From Burkholderia sp. (GTDB lineage Bacteria; Pseudomonadota; Gammaproteobacteria; Burkholderiales; Burkholderiaceae): 64,000 nucleotides of DNA. A program made the position numbers and the translations under genes. Under the pieces are notes generated by a model, which was not told the origin of the DNA, did not search any database, and saw only the letters and a program-made list of their open reading frames with translations. Positions 17,204 through 26,256 of the stretch are shown here, in pieces. Within the stretch, counting starts at the first letter, position 1. The number at the start of each line of letters is the position of its first letter. Location: positions 62,001-126,000 of the forward strand of contig JAIRVP010000056.1 in NCBI GenBank assembly GCA_031253835.1, given 5' to 3'.

Positions 17204-18352
17204 ATGCGGCTCTATGAAAAATACTTCGCGCGGCAGATCTACGTCACGTTCGTCTTCATCCTGTTCGCGTTCTCGGGCCTGTTCTTCTTCTTCGACCTGA
17301 TCAGCGAACTGAATTCGGTCGGGCACGGCAACTACAAGTTCGGCTACGCGGTGCTGCGCGTCGCGCTGCAGACACCGTCGCGCTTCTACGAGATCATCCC
17401 GGTCGCCGCGCTGATCAGCGCGATCTACGTGTTCGCGCAGATGGCCGCGAACTCGGAATTCACGATCTTCCGCGTGTCGGGCCTCGCGACCAACCAGGCG
17501 CTGCGCTCGCTGCTGAAGATCGGCGTGCCGCTCGTGATCATCACTTACCTGATCGGCGAATTCGTCGGCCCGTATGCCGACCAGCTGTCCGAACGCGTGC
17601 GGCTGCAAGCGCTCGGCGCATCGGTGTCGTCGAACTTCCAGTCGGGCGTGTGGGTGAAGGACACGCTCGCGGCACGCGAAAACGGCGAGCAGGTCACGCG
17701 CTTCGTCAACGTCGGCAGCCTGTCGCCCGACTCGACGATCAGCAACGTGCGCATCTACGAATTCGACTCGAAGTTCCAGCTGCAGAACGTGCGGATCGCG
17801 CAGACGGGCCGCTACGAGCCGCCCGGCCACTGGCTGCTGAAGGGCGTCACCGAGACGGAGCTCACGCCGATCAAGCCGATCAGCGGCCAGCCGGCCGACG
17901 CGCTGAACCCCGTGTACCGGTCGCAGCAGGTGTCGCTGCCCGAATACCTGCTGCGTTCGGACCTGACGCCGCAGATCCTGTCGGTGCTGCTCGTGTCGCC
18001 GGAGCGCATGTCGATCATCAACCTGTTCCGCTACATCCAGCACTTGCGCGAGAACCAGCAGGACACGCAGCGCTACGACATCGCACTGTGGCGCAAGCTG
18101 CTGTATCCGTTCGCGGTGTTCGTGATGCTCGTGCTGTCGCTGCCGTTCGCGTACCTGCACACGCGCGCGGGCGTGGTCGGCGTGAAGGTGTTCGGCGGCA
18201 TCATGCTCGGCATGAGCTTCCAGCTGCTCAATACGCTGTTCTCGCACATCGGCACGCTGAACACGTGGCCCGCGCCGCTTACCGCGGCAACCCCGGGCCT
18301 GATCTATCTCGCGCTCGGCCTGTTCGCGCTCAAGTGGGTCGACCGGCATTGA
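17204..18352 (+). CDS. lptG: LPS export ABC transporter permease LptG
   Basis: LptG is the partner of LptF in the LPS exporter. The 382-residue protein has the same topology: an N-terminal helix set beginning LYEKYFARQIYVTF, a periplasmic domain in the middle and three closing helices (with LPFAYLHTRAGVVGVKVFGG). The three-base spacing from lptF shows that the two are co-translated in equal amounts, as the heterodimer needs. Confidence 0.95.
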   Translation: MRLYEKYFARQIYVTFVFILFAFSGLFFFFDLISELNSVGHGNYKFGYAVLRVALQTPSRFYEIIPVAALISAIYVFAQMAANSEFTIFRVSGLATNQALRSLLKIGVPLVIITYLIGEFVGPYADQLSERVRLQALGASVSSNFQSGVWVKDTLAARENGEQVTRFVNVGSLSPDSTISNVRIYEFDSKFQLQNVRIAQTGRYEPPGHWLLKGVTETELTPIKPISGQPADALNPVYRSQQVSLPEYLLRSDLTPQILSVLLVSPERMSIINLFRYIQHLRENQQDTQRYDIALWRKLLYPFAVFVMLVLSLPFAYLHTRAGVVGVKVFGGIMLGMSFQLLNTLFSHIGTLNTWPAPLTAATPGLIYLALGLFALKWVDRH

Positions 18353-18379
18353 GCGCCGCGTGACGACGGAGGCTTCGAC

Positions 18380-18763
18380 ATGAGTTCGCACGGCATCGTC
18401 CTGTTCGGCCACGGCGCCCGCGACCCGCGCTGGGCCGAGCCGTTCGAGCGGCTCGCCGTGCGGCTGCGCGGCGCCGGCTCCCCTGCCCCGCACGTGTCGC
18501 TCGCGTTCCTCGAGCTGATGACGCCGTCGCTCGCTGACGCCGTCGCCGCGCAGGTCGCGGCCGGCTGCACGCGCATCACCGTCGTGCCCGTGTTCTTCGG
18601 CCAGGGCGGCCATGTCCGCCGCGACCTGCCGCAGCTCGTCGATGCATGCCGCGCCGCGCATCCCGGTACTGAAATCCGCTGCGCGACGGCCGTCGGCGAA
18701 GACGACGGCGTGCTCGACGCGATCGCCCGCTACTGCATCGACCAGCTCGGCGACGACGCGTAG
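18380..18763 (+). CDS. cbiX: Short CbiX/SirB-type sirohydrochlorin chelatase
   Basis: This 127-residue single-domain chelatase is of the CbiX-short type. His11 (LFGHGARD) and His78 (FGQGGHVRRDLP) are the expected metal-inserting pair. The family inserts Co2+ or Fe2+ into sirohydrochlorin. It faces the cobA gene across a shared terminator, and the sulfite reductase that needs siroheme lies nearby, so ferrochelation for siroheme is plausible. The cobalamin genes at the window start keep a cobalt role open. Confidence 0.85.
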   Translation: MSSHGIVLFGHGARDPRWAEPFERLAVRLRGAGSPAPHVSLAFLELMTPSLADAVAAQVAAGCTRITVVPVFFGQGGHVRRDLPQLVDACRAAHPGTEIRCATAVGEDDGVLDAIARYCIDQLGDDA

Positions 18764-18787
18764 GCCACTCGGCAAACGCACATAAAG

Positions 18788-18818
18788 AAAAAGCGCTGGC
18801 AGATGCCAGCGCTTTTTT
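18788..18818. terminator. Bidirectional terminator between cbiX and cobA
   Basis: AAAAAGCGCTGGCA and TGCCAGCGCTTTTTT pair over a two-base loop, with A-run and T-run flanks. It serves both converging genes. Confidence 0.93.
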
Positions 18819-18844
18819 CGTTTCGGACTGCAGTCGAGCCACCC

Positions 18845-19594
18845 TCAGGCGGCATTGCGCAGCGGATCGCCCGCTTTCGCGTGCCGCGCCCGCTCGGCGA
18901 ACGCGTCGCCGATCATCAGCAGGCTCGGTTCCGCGGGATCGAGCCACGCCTGCGCGTCGCCCGCCGCCATCTGCGCGAGCGTCAGCGTCAGCGAGCGCTC
19001 GCGCGCGGTGCTGCACGCCTCGACGATCGCGACGGGCGTCGCCGGCGCACGGCCGGCGTCGATCAGCGCCTGCGCGATGCCGGGCGCGCTGTCGCGGCCC
19101 ATGTAGTAGACGATCGAATCGGCGCGCGCGGCTTCGCGGATCTCGTCGCTGCCCGGCGCGCGGCTGTGCGTTGCGAACGCGACGCTGCGCGACACGCCGC
19201 GCAACGTCAGCGACCGCTTCAGCGTCGCCGCACCGGCCAGCGCCGCGGTGATGCCCGGCACGACCTCGTAGTCGATGCCGGCCGCCTCGAGCGCGCGCAT
19301 TTCCTCTTCCGCGCGGCCGAACAGCATCGGATCGCCGCCCTTCAGCCGCACGACGCATGCGTGTTCGCGCGCCGCATCGACGATCTGCTTGTTGATGAAG
19401 TGCTGCGCGGTCGAGCGCTGCCCGCAGCGCTTGCCGACCGCGATCCGGCGCGCATTCGGCGCGTAGTCGAGCATCGCGGGCTCGACGAGCGCGTCATGCA
19501 GCACGACGTCGGCCTGCGCGAGCAGGCGCGCGCCGCGCACCGTGATGAGGTCCGCCGCGCCCGGCCCTGCTCCGATCAGATACACCTTGCCCAT
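18845..19594 (-). CDS. cobA: Uroporphyrinogen-III C-methyltransferase (stand-alone SUMT)
   Basis: This enzyme uses SAM to methylate uroporphyrinogen III at C-2 and C-7, giving precorrin-2 for siroheme and B12. The 249-residue protein shows the tetrapyrrole-methylase signature LIGAGPGAADLITVRGARLL at residues 5-24 and VRLKGGDPMLFGR. There is no fused CysG dehydrogenase/ferrochelatase domain. It lies 85 bases downstream of cysN on the same strand, and so probably serves siroheme supply for CysI. Confidence 0.93.
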   Translation of the reverse strand: MGKVYLIGAGPGAADLITVRGARLLAQADVVLHDALVEPAMLDYAPNARRIAVGKRCGQRSTAQHFINKQIVDAAREHACVVRLKGGDPMLFGRAEEEMRALEAAGIDYEVVPGITAALAGAATLKRSLTLRGVSRSVAFATHSRAPGSDEIREAARADSIVYYMGRDSAPGIAQALIDAGRAPATPVAIVEACSTARERSLTLTLAQMAAGDAQAWLDPAEPSLLMIGDAFAERARHAKAGDPLRNAA

Positions 19595-19679
19595 GTTTGT
19601 CGCTTCGCTTCGTCCTGCGGACGTTTGCGGACGGCCCGCGCCGCCGTGCGGCGACGCGGCTGGCCGCGCAGATTGACGA

Positions 19680-20996
19680 TTACGCCGAGAACGCCCGGAT
19701 CATGCCGGCGGCGACCGTGTGGTGCGTCGCTTCGTCGATCAGCACGAACGCGCCCGTGCCCGGATGCGCATCGTACGTGTCGCAGACGATCGGCTTCTGC
19801 AGCGTCAGCGCGACGCGGCCGATGTCGTTCATCTTCAGGTCGTGACGGTCGGTCGCGTGCGACAGCGTATGCACGTCGAGCACCTGCTTGACCGCGCCGA
19901 CCTTCGCGAACACCGTGCTCGTGGTCTGCTTCAGCAGGTACTTGCGCTGCGGCGACAGCGGCGTCTCGTCGAACCAGCACAGGTCGGCCTCGAGCTTCTT
20001 GGCCGGCTCGACCGGCTCGGCGGTCGTGACGAACATGTCGCCGCGCGACACGTCGACATCCTCGCCGAGGCGGATCGTCACCGTCTGGCCCGCGAACGCG
20101 TGAGCAACCGACGCGGTGCCGCCCGGCACCGGCGCGACGATCTCGGCGACCGTTGCCGTGCGGTTCGACGGCAGCACGACGATTTCGTCGCCGACCTTCA
20201 CTTCGCCCGACTCGATCCGGCCCATGTAGCCGCGGAAATCGTCGGCCGAGCTGCCGTCCTGGCGCGCGACCCATTGCACCGGGAAGCGCAGCGCGTCATG
20301 CGCCTGCGTCTCGACCGGCAGCGACTCGAGCACGTCGAGGAGCGGCTCGCCCGCGTACCACGGCATGCGCTCGCTCGCGCCGACGATGTTGTCGCCCTTC
20401 AGCGCCGACACCGGCACGAAGCGCACGTCGGTCAGGCCGAGCTGCTTCGCGAGCGTGACGTACGCGTCGCGGATCTCGTTGAAGCGTGCTTCGCTGTGAT
20501 CGACGAGGTCCATCTTGTTGATCGCGACGATCACGTGTTGCAGCCCGAGCAGCTTGACGATCGCGCTGTGGCGCTTGGTCTGCGGCAGCAGTTCCGCGAC
20601 ACCGTTCTCGATCGTCACGCGCGTCGCGTCGATCAGGATGATCGCCGCGTGCGCGGTCGACGCGCCGGTCACCATGTTGCGCGTGTACTGCTCGTGGCCC
20701 GGCGTATCGGCGATGATGAACTTGCGCTTTGCGGTCGCGAAATAGCGGTACGCGACGTCGATCGTGATGCCCTGCTCGCGCTCGGCTTCCAGCCCGTCGG
20801 TCAGCAGTGCGAGGTCGAGCTCGTCGCCGACCGTGCGCTTGTTCTTCGCACGCGACAGCGCGGACAGCTGGTCGGACAGCACGGCCTTGCTGTCGTACAG
20901 CAGGCGGCCGATCAGCGTGCTCTTGCCGTCGTCGACGCTGCCTGCGGTGATGAAGCGCAGCACGCCGAGGTCTTCGTTGTTCTCGATGATGCTCAT
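19680..20996 (-). CDS. cysN: Sulfate adenylyltransferase subunit 1 (GTPase)
   Basis: CysN is the GTPase subunit that drives ATP sulfurylase CysD to make adenosine 5'-phosphosulfate. The 438-residue protein has the P-loop GSVDDGKS at 19-26, the DTPGHEQY switch at 97-104 and NKMD guanine recognition. EF-Tu-like beta domains follow. It ends after the elongation-factor-like domains, so there is no fused CysC APS kinase. The gene follows cysD after 22 bases. Confidence 0.95.
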   Translation of the reverse strand: MSIIENNEDLGVLRFITAGSVDDGKSTLIGRLLYDSKAVLSDQLSALSRAKNKRTVGDELDLALLTDGLEAEREQGITIDVAYRYFATAKRKFIIADTPGHEQYTRNMVTGASTAHAAIILIDATRVTIENGVAELLPQTKRHSAIVKLLGLQHVIVAINKMDLVDHSEARFNEIRDAYVTLAKQLGLTDVRFVPVSALKGDNIVGASERMPWYAGEPLLDVLESLPVETQAHDALRFPVQWVARQDGSSADDFRGYMGRIESGEVKVGDEIVVLPSNRTATVAEIVAPVPGGTASVAHAFAGQTVTIRLGEDVDVSRGDMFVTTAEPVEPAKKLEADLCWFDETPLSPQRKYLLKQTTSTVFAKVGAVKQVLDVHTLSHATDRHDLKMNDIGRVALTLQKPIVCDTYDAHPGTGAFVLIDEATHHTVAAGMIRAFSA

Positions 20997-21018
20997 GATG
21001 TGAATGTCCTCGTGTGCT

Positions 21019-21981
21019 TCAGAAATAACCTTGCTTCTTGCGCTGTTCCATCGCGGCTTCGGAGGCCTGGTCGTCCATCCGGGTCGCGCCGCGCTCCGTG
21101 ATCTCGGTCACCGCCGTCTCGGCGATGATCTTCTCGACATCGTCCGCGTCGCTCTCGACCGGGCACGTGCAGCTGATGTCGCCGACCGTGCGGAAGCGCA
21201 CTTGCGCAAGCTCGCTCGACTCGCCTTCACGCATCGGCGTGAGCGGCGTGACGGGCACGAGCAGCCCGTTGCGGCGCACGATCTCGCGCTGGTGCGCGTA
21301 GTAGATCGACGGCAGTTCGAGGTTTTCGCGCGCGATGTACTGCCACACGTCGAGTTCGGTCCAGTTCGAGATCGGGAACACGCGCAGGTGCTCGCCCTTG
21401 TGCAGGCGCGCGTTGTACAGGCTCCACAGTTCCGGGCGCTGCGCCTTCGGATCCCACTGGCCGAATTCGTCGCGGAACGAGAAGATGCGTTCCTTCGCCC
21501 GCGCCTTCTCTTCGTCGCGGCGCGCGCCGCCGATCAGCGCGGTGTAGCCGTGTTCCTCGATCGTCTCGAGCAGCGTGACGGCCTGCGCGGCGTTGCGCGA
21601 ATCGGTTTCGCGGCGCAGCACGACCGTGCCGCGCTTGATCGAATCCTCGACGTGACCGACGACCAGCTCGGCACCCAGTTCCTGCGCGCGGCGGTCGCGG
21701 AAGTCGATCACTTCCTCGTAGTTGTGACCCGTGTCGATGTGCACGAGCGGGAACGGCAGCGTCGTCTTGCGGTTCGCGCCGAGGCCGAACGCTTTCAGGG
21801 CCAGATGGAGCACGACGACCGAGTCCTTGCCGCCCGAGAACAGCAGCGCCGGCTTGCTGCACTCGGCAACCAGCTCGCGCAGGATGTGGATCGACTCGGC
21901 CTCGAGCCAGTCGAGGTGGCCCATGCGGCTGTCCGCGCCGGTGGCCGGGGCAAAGGCGGATTGCTCGAGCGTCGTGCTCAT
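21019..21981 (-). CDS. cysD: Sulfate adenylyltransferase subunit 2
   Basis: CysD is the catalytic ATP sulfurylase subunit. The 320-residue protein contains the PP-loop SGGKDS at residues 49-54. Family segments HLDWLEAESIHILRE and TALIGGARRDEEKARAKER are present, as is the C-terminal RKKQGYF. An in-frame extension up to 22035 is not family-like, so the ATG giving MSTTLEQ was chosen. It lies between cysH and cysN in the sulfate operon. Confidence 0.96.
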   Translation of the reverse strand: MSTTLEQSAFAPATGADSRMGHLDWLEAESIHILRELVAECSKPALLFSGGKDSVVVLHLALKAFGLGANRKTTLPFPLVHIDTGHNYEEVIDFRDRRAQELGAELVVGHVEDSIKRGTVVLRRETDSRNAAQAVTLLETIEEHGYTALIGGARRDEEKARAKERIFSFRDEFGQWDPKAQRPELWSLYNARLHKGEHLRVFPISNWTELDVWQYIARENLELPSIYYAHQREIVRRNGLLVPVTPLTPMREGESSELAQVRFRTVGDISCTCPVESDADDVEKIIAETAVTEITERGATRMDDQASEAAMEQRKKQGYF

Positions 21982-22056
21982 GATTTCAGTCCTTCTCTTC
22001 TGGGTTCGTGCCGCCCGCTGTCGCAGGCGGCGCAAGATTCAGTTTCTTGTCAGCTT

Positions 22057-22800
22057 TCAGTGCGTGGCGCCGGCTTCGGCCGTCGCAGGAATCGGCGTGA
22101 TCGTGATGTGCAGGCCGCATTCCTTCGTGTCGCGCGATTCCCACCACCAGCGGCCCGCGCGGCTGTCCTCGCCGGGACGGATCGCACGCGTACACGGTTC
22201 GCAGCCGATGCTCGGGTAGCCGCGAGCATGCAGCGGGTTGACCGGCACCTCAAACGCGTCAAGGTACGCCCATACGTCGGCTTCCGTCCAGTCGGCCAGC
22301 GGGTTGTACTTCGCGATCCCGCGCGCTTCGTCCTGTTCTTCCTCGTGCAGCTCGGCCCGCGTGACCGACTGCTCGCGGCGCTGGCCGGTGACCCACGCGC
22401 CGACGTCGGCCAGCGCGCGGTTCAGCGGCTCGACCTTGCGGATGTGGCAGCACGACTTGCGCAGCTCGACGCTCTCGTAGAACGCGTTCAGGCCATGCTC
22501 GGCGACATACTGGTCGACCGCGTCCTGCAGCGGGTGGAACTGCTCGATCTCGTAGCCGTAGCGCTCGCGCACGCGGTCGATCATGCCGAGCGTTTCCGCG
22601 TGCAGGCGGCCCGTATTCAGCGAGAAGATGCCGATCGACACGCCCTTCGACAGGATCGCGTGCGTGAGCAGCATGTCTTCCGCCGCGAGGCTGCTCGCGA
22701 ACTTCACCTTGTCGTGACGGGCGCCGATCTGCGCGAGCAGCGCGTCGAGGCGCGCGACCTTCGCGGCGAGTTCCGGCGTCAGCGCGGTGGCGGTGCTCAT
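22057..22800 (-). CDS. cysH: Adenylyl-sulfate (APS) reductase
   Basis: This 247-residue enzyme reduces activated sulfate to sulfite. It has four cluster cysteines, C117-C118 and C200-x-x-C203, plus the catalytic Cys228 in KECGLH. That pattern marks the [4Fe-4S] APS-using type rather than the PAPS type. It fits the absence of an APS kinase in this cluster. Its ATG overlaps the stop of the DUF934 gene (ATGA). Confidence 0.93.
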   Translation of the reverse strand: MSTATALTPELAAKVARLDALLAQIGARHDKVKFASSLAAEDMLLTHAILSKGVSIGIFSLNTGRLHAETLGMIDRVRERYGYEIEQFHPLQDAVDQYVAEHGLNAFYESVELRKSCCHIRKVEPLNRALADVGAWVTGQRREQSVTRAELHEEEQDEARGIAKYNPLADWTEADVWAYLDAFEVPVNPLHARGYPSIGCEPCTRAIRPGEDSRAGRWWWESRDTKECGLHITITPIPATAEAGATH

Positions 22801-23333
22801 GCGCTCACCTTCGCGTCGGCCGCGCGGCGGCGGAACAGCGGCGCCGGCTCGTCGAACGCGCCCTGGTAACGCTGCGTGAATTCCGTGAATGCGTTCAGCG
22901 CGTCGTGGATGTCCTTGTCGGCGCGCACCGCGAACGCGTCGAAGCCGCAACGCGACATGTACAGCAACTGGTCGCGCAGCACGTCGCCGATCGAGCGCAG
23001 CTCGCCCGTCCAGCCGTGGCGCTCGCGCAACAGGCGCGCGATGCTGTAGCCGCGGCCGTCCGCGAAGCGCGGGAAATCGACCGCGATCAGCGAAATCGCG
23101 CCGAAGTCGGCCACCAGATCGGCCGGCTCGCTGTCCGGCGCGAGCCACACGCCGAGTTCGTCCTTCGTCTTCGCGGCGACGAGCGCCGCGCGCTCGGCCT
23201 GCCACAACGCGAACGGCACCAGCACCTTGCCGGCCGGCAACGCGTCGACCGCGGGCAGCGCACCGTCTTCCGCCGCGCGCACGACCTGCCATGCGTCGTC
23301 GATCACTGCGCGGTTCTTGATAATCGAAGCCAT
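22797..23333 (-). CDS. DUF934 protein of the sulfur assimilation operon
   Basis: This 178-residue protein matches the DUF934 family, found almost always between sulfite reductase and cysH genes in beta- and alphaproteobacteria. Family segments are ISLIAVDFPRFADGRGYSIARLLRER and GDVLRDQLLYMSRCGFDAF. It is small and soluble, with no recognisable catalytic motif. The ATG at 23333 has AAGGA nine bases upstream and is preferred over the TTG six bases before it. An accessory role in sulfite reduction is inferred only from its position. Confidence 0.88.
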   Translation of the reverse strand: MASIIKNRAVIDDAWQVVRAAEDGALPAVDALPAGKVLVPFALWQAERAALVAAKTKDELGVWLAPDSEPADLVADFGAISLIAVDFPRFADGRGYSIARLLRERHGWTGELRSIGDVLRDQLLYMSRCGFDAFAVRADKDIHDALNAFTEFTQRYQGAFDEPAPLFRRRAADAKVSA

Positions 23334-23358
23334 CTGCAAATTCCTTGTACCCGGTTGG

Positions 23359-25038
23359 TTACGCGTTCACTGCCTGGCGCGCCGCATACACGCGCTCCTT
23401 GAACGGCGCGATGCCGATGCGGTCGTACGTGTCGACGAAGCGCTCGCCGTCGATGCGCGCATCGACGAACGTGTCGATCAGCTTCGCGATCACGTCCGGC
23501 ACCTCTTCCGCCGAGAACGACGGCCCGATCACGCGGCCGAGGCGCGCGCCGTTCTGGCCCGTGCCCTGCTCGCCGCCGAGCGACACCTGGTACCACTCGG
23601 CGCCGTCCTTGTCGACGCCGAGGATGCCGATGTTGCCGACGTGGTGGTGACCGCACGAGTTCATGCAACCGGAAATGTTCAGCGACAGGTCGCCGAGGTC
23701 GTACACATAGTCCAGATCGTCGAAACGCTGCTGGATCCCCAGCGCGATCGGGATCGACTTCGCGTTCGCGAGCGAGCAGAAGTCGCCGCCCGGGCACGCG
23801 ATGATGTCGGTCAGCAGGCCGATGTTCGGCGTCGCGAAACCCGCCGCCTTCGCCTTTTCCCACACTGCGAACAGGTCGCGCTTCTTCACGTTCGCGAGAA
23901 TCAGGTTCTGCTCGTGCGACACGCGCAGCTCGCCGTACGAGTACGCGTCGGCCCAGTCGGCCACCAGCTCCATCTGCGCGTCGGTCGCATCGCCCGGCGC
24001 CACGCGGTGATCCTTCAGCGACAGCGTGACGGCGGCATAGCCGGCCACCTTGTGCGGCGCGACGTTGCGCTCGACCCAGCGCGCGAACGCCTTGTTCTCG
24101 AGCAGGTGCTGTTCGAACGATGCGTCGGTATCGGCCAGCTTCTCGTAGACGGGCGGCGTGAAGTACTGCGACACGCGGTCGAGCTCGGCCTGCGTGAGCG
24201 TCGACGGGCCGTCCTTCAGGTGCTGCCACTCTTCCTCGACCTGCTGCGCGAACTTCGCCGGCGACAGCGCCTTCACGAGGATCTTGATCCGCGCCTTGTA
24301 CATGTTGTCGCGGCGGCCGTAGCGGTTGTACACGCGCAGCACGGCTTCGCAATACGTGATCAGGTGCTGCCACGGCAGGTCTTCCTTGATCACCGCGCCG
24401 ATGATCGGCGTACGGCCGAGGCCGCCGCCCGCGAGGATGCTCGCAACCACTTCGCCCTGCGCGTTCTTCTTCAGGTACACGCCGAGATCGTGGATCTGCA
24501 CGGCCGCGCGGTCGTCCTTCGAGCCCGACACCGCGATCTTGAACTTGCGCGGCAGCCACGCGAATTCGGGATGGAACGTCGACCACTGGCGCAGGATCTC
24601 GGACCACGGACGCGGATCGATCTCTTCATCCTGCGCGACGCCGGCGAACTGGTCGGCCGTGATGTTGCGGATGCAGTTGCCCGACGTCTGGATGCCGTGC
24701 ATCTGCACCGACGCGAGCTTCGCGAGGATCTCGGGCGTGTCTTCCAGCTCGATCCAGTTGAACTGGATGTTCGAACGGGTCGAGAAGTGGCCGTAGCCGC
24801 GGTCGTGTTCGCGGGCGATGCGCGCCAGCATCCGGAGCTGGTCGCTGCGCAGGTTGCCGTACGGAATCGCGATGCGGTGCATGTACGCGTGGCGCTGCAT
24901 GTACAGGCCGTTCTGCAGGCGCAGCGGACGGAACTCTTCTTCGCTCAACTCGCCCGACAGCCGGCGGCGCACCTGATCGCGGTACTGCGCGACACGCTCG
25001 TCGACGATCGTCTGGTCGTATTGGTCGTACTGATACAT
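23359..25038 (-). CDS. cysI: Sulfite reductase hemoprotein (siroheme, [4Fe-4S])
   Basis: This 559-residue nitrite/sulfite reductase reduces sulfite to sulfide at a coupled siroheme and iron-sulfur centre. The four cluster cysteines are in CPGGDFC and GCMNSCGHH in the C-terminal half. GYGHFSTRSNIQFNWI marks the first ferredoxin-like half-domain. It is the first gene of the leftward cys operon. No flavoprotein subunit (cysJ) is present nearby, so a ferredoxin or another donor is likely. Confidence 0.93.
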   Translation of the reverse strand: MYQYDQYDQTIVDERVAQYRDQVRRRLSGELSEEEFRPLRLQNGLYMQRHAYMHRIAIPYGNLRSDQLRMLARIAREHDRGYGHFSTRSNIQFNWIELEDTPEILAKLASVQMHGIQTSGNCIRNITADQFAGVAQDEEIDPRPWSEILRQWSTFHPEFAWLPRKFKIAVSGSKDDRAAVQIHDLGVYLKKNAQGEVVASILAGGGLGRTPIIGAVIKEDLPWQHLITYCEAVLRVYNRYGRRDNMYKARIKILVKALSPAKFAQQVEEEWQHLKDGPSTLTQAELDRVSQYFTPPVYEKLADTDASFEQHLLENKAFARWVERNVAPHKVAGYAAVTLSLKDHRVAPGDATDAQMELVADWADAYSYGELRVSHEQNLILANVKKRDLFAVWEKAKAAGFATPNIGLLTDIIACPGGDFCSLANAKSIPIALGIQQRFDDLDYVYDLGDLSLNISGCMNSCGHHHVGNIGILGVDKDGAEWYQVSLGGEQGTGQNGARLGRVIGPSFSAEEVPDVIAKLIDTFVDARIDGERFVDTYDRIGIAPFKERVYAARQAVNA

Positions 25039-25252
25039 TCGGGGACCCCAGGGTTTTCGTGGTGACCGCGCGACGTCCTAGCCACGTCGCGCCCGAATCT
25101 CCGTTCCGCCGTCACCGCCCCCATCCGCTGCCGGGTGGATTGCTAATGACGAAAACAGATATCCATATTTGAAAAACTCCGGTGAATCGTAATAAACTCG
25201 CCTTATATTTCAAACGACTAAAAAATTCTGTTGATATGCGGAAGGGTTATAA

Positions 25253-26194
25253 ATGAACCTGCACCAATTTCGCTTCGTGCGCGAGGCCGTCCGGCAGAAT
25301 TTCAACCTCACCGAGGCCGCGAAGGCGCTCTACACGTCCCAACCGGGGGTATCGAAGGCGATCATCGAGCTCGAAGACGAGCTCGGCGTGGAGATCTTCA
25401 CGCGGCACGGCAAGCGCGTGCGCTCGCTCACCGAGCCGGGCAGGATCATCCTCGCGTCGGTCGAGCGGATCCTGCAGGAGGTTGAGAGCCTTAAAAGGGT
25501 CGGGAAGGATTATGCCGCGCAGGACCAGGGCAACCTGACCATCGCCGCGACTCACACGCAGGCCCGCTACTCGCTGCCGGCCGCGATCGCCGAATTCAAG
25601 AAGCGCTTCCCGAAGGTGCACCTGTCGATCCTGCAAGGGAGCCCGACGCAGGTGGCCGAGATGGTGATCCACGACCAGGCCGACCTCGCGATCGCGACCG
25701 AGGCGATCTCCGACTACAAGGAGCTCGTGTCGCTGCCCTGCTTCCAGTGGCACCACGCGGCCGTCGTGCCGGCCGACCATCCGCTGCTCGAACGCAAGCC
25801 GGTCACGCTCGACGATCTCGCGCAATACCCGCTGATCACCTATGACGACGCGTTCGCGGGCCGCAAGAAGATCAATCACGCGTTCGCGCTGCGCGGGCTG
25901 TCGCCGGACATCGTGCTGGAGGCGATCGACGCCGACGTGATCAAGACCTACGTCGAACTCGGCCTCGGCGTCGGCATCATGGCCGACATCGCGTTCAACC
26001 CGGAGCGCGACCGCAACCTGCGGCTGATCCCGGTCGGCCACCTGTTCGGCAGCAACGTGACGCGTGTCGCGCTCAAGCAGGGCGCCTACCTGCGCAGCTA
26101 TGTGTATACGCTCGTCGAGCTGCTGTCGCCGACGCTGAACCGCAAGCTGATCGAACAGGCGCTCAAGGGCGAATCCGAATCGTACGAGCTGTGA
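25253..26194 (+). CDS. cysB: LysR-type sulfur regulator CysB
   Basis: CysB activates sulfate assimilation genes, with N-acetylserine as usual inducer in enteric bacteria. The 313-residue protein starts MNLHQFRFVREAVRQNFNLT, a wording specific to the CysB/Cbl branch. An HTH lies at about 18-40 and an effector domain follows. It is divergent from cysI. The 214-base gap becomes markedly AT-rich from 25,150 to 25,250, and this stretch is the likely site of both promoters and of CysB binding. Confidence 0.93.
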   Translation: MNLHQFRFVREAVRQNFNLTEAAKALYTSQPGVSKAIIELEDELGVEIFTRHGKRVRSLTEPGRIILASVERILQEVESLKRVGKDYAAQDQGNLTIAATHTQARYSLPAAIAEFKKRFPKVHLSILQGSPTQVAEMVIHDQADLAIATEAISDYKELVSLPCFQWHHAAVVPADHPLLERKPVTLDDLAQYPLITYDDAFAGRKKINHAFALRGLSPDIVLEAIDADVIKTYVELGLGVGIMADIAFNPERDRNLRLIPVGHLFGSNVTRVALKQGAYLRSYVYTLVELLSPTLNRKLIEQALKGESESYEL

Positions 26195-26210
26195 CCCGCC
26201 TGTATAAACA

Positions 26211-26233
26211 GGGGCGCATATCGCGCCCCTTTT
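26211..26233 (+). terminator. Terminator after cysB
   Basis: GGGGCGC and GCGCCCC pair over a five-base loop and are followed by TTTT. Confidence 0.8.
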
Positions 26234-26256
26234 GGTTGCCCGACGGAGATTCCCGC

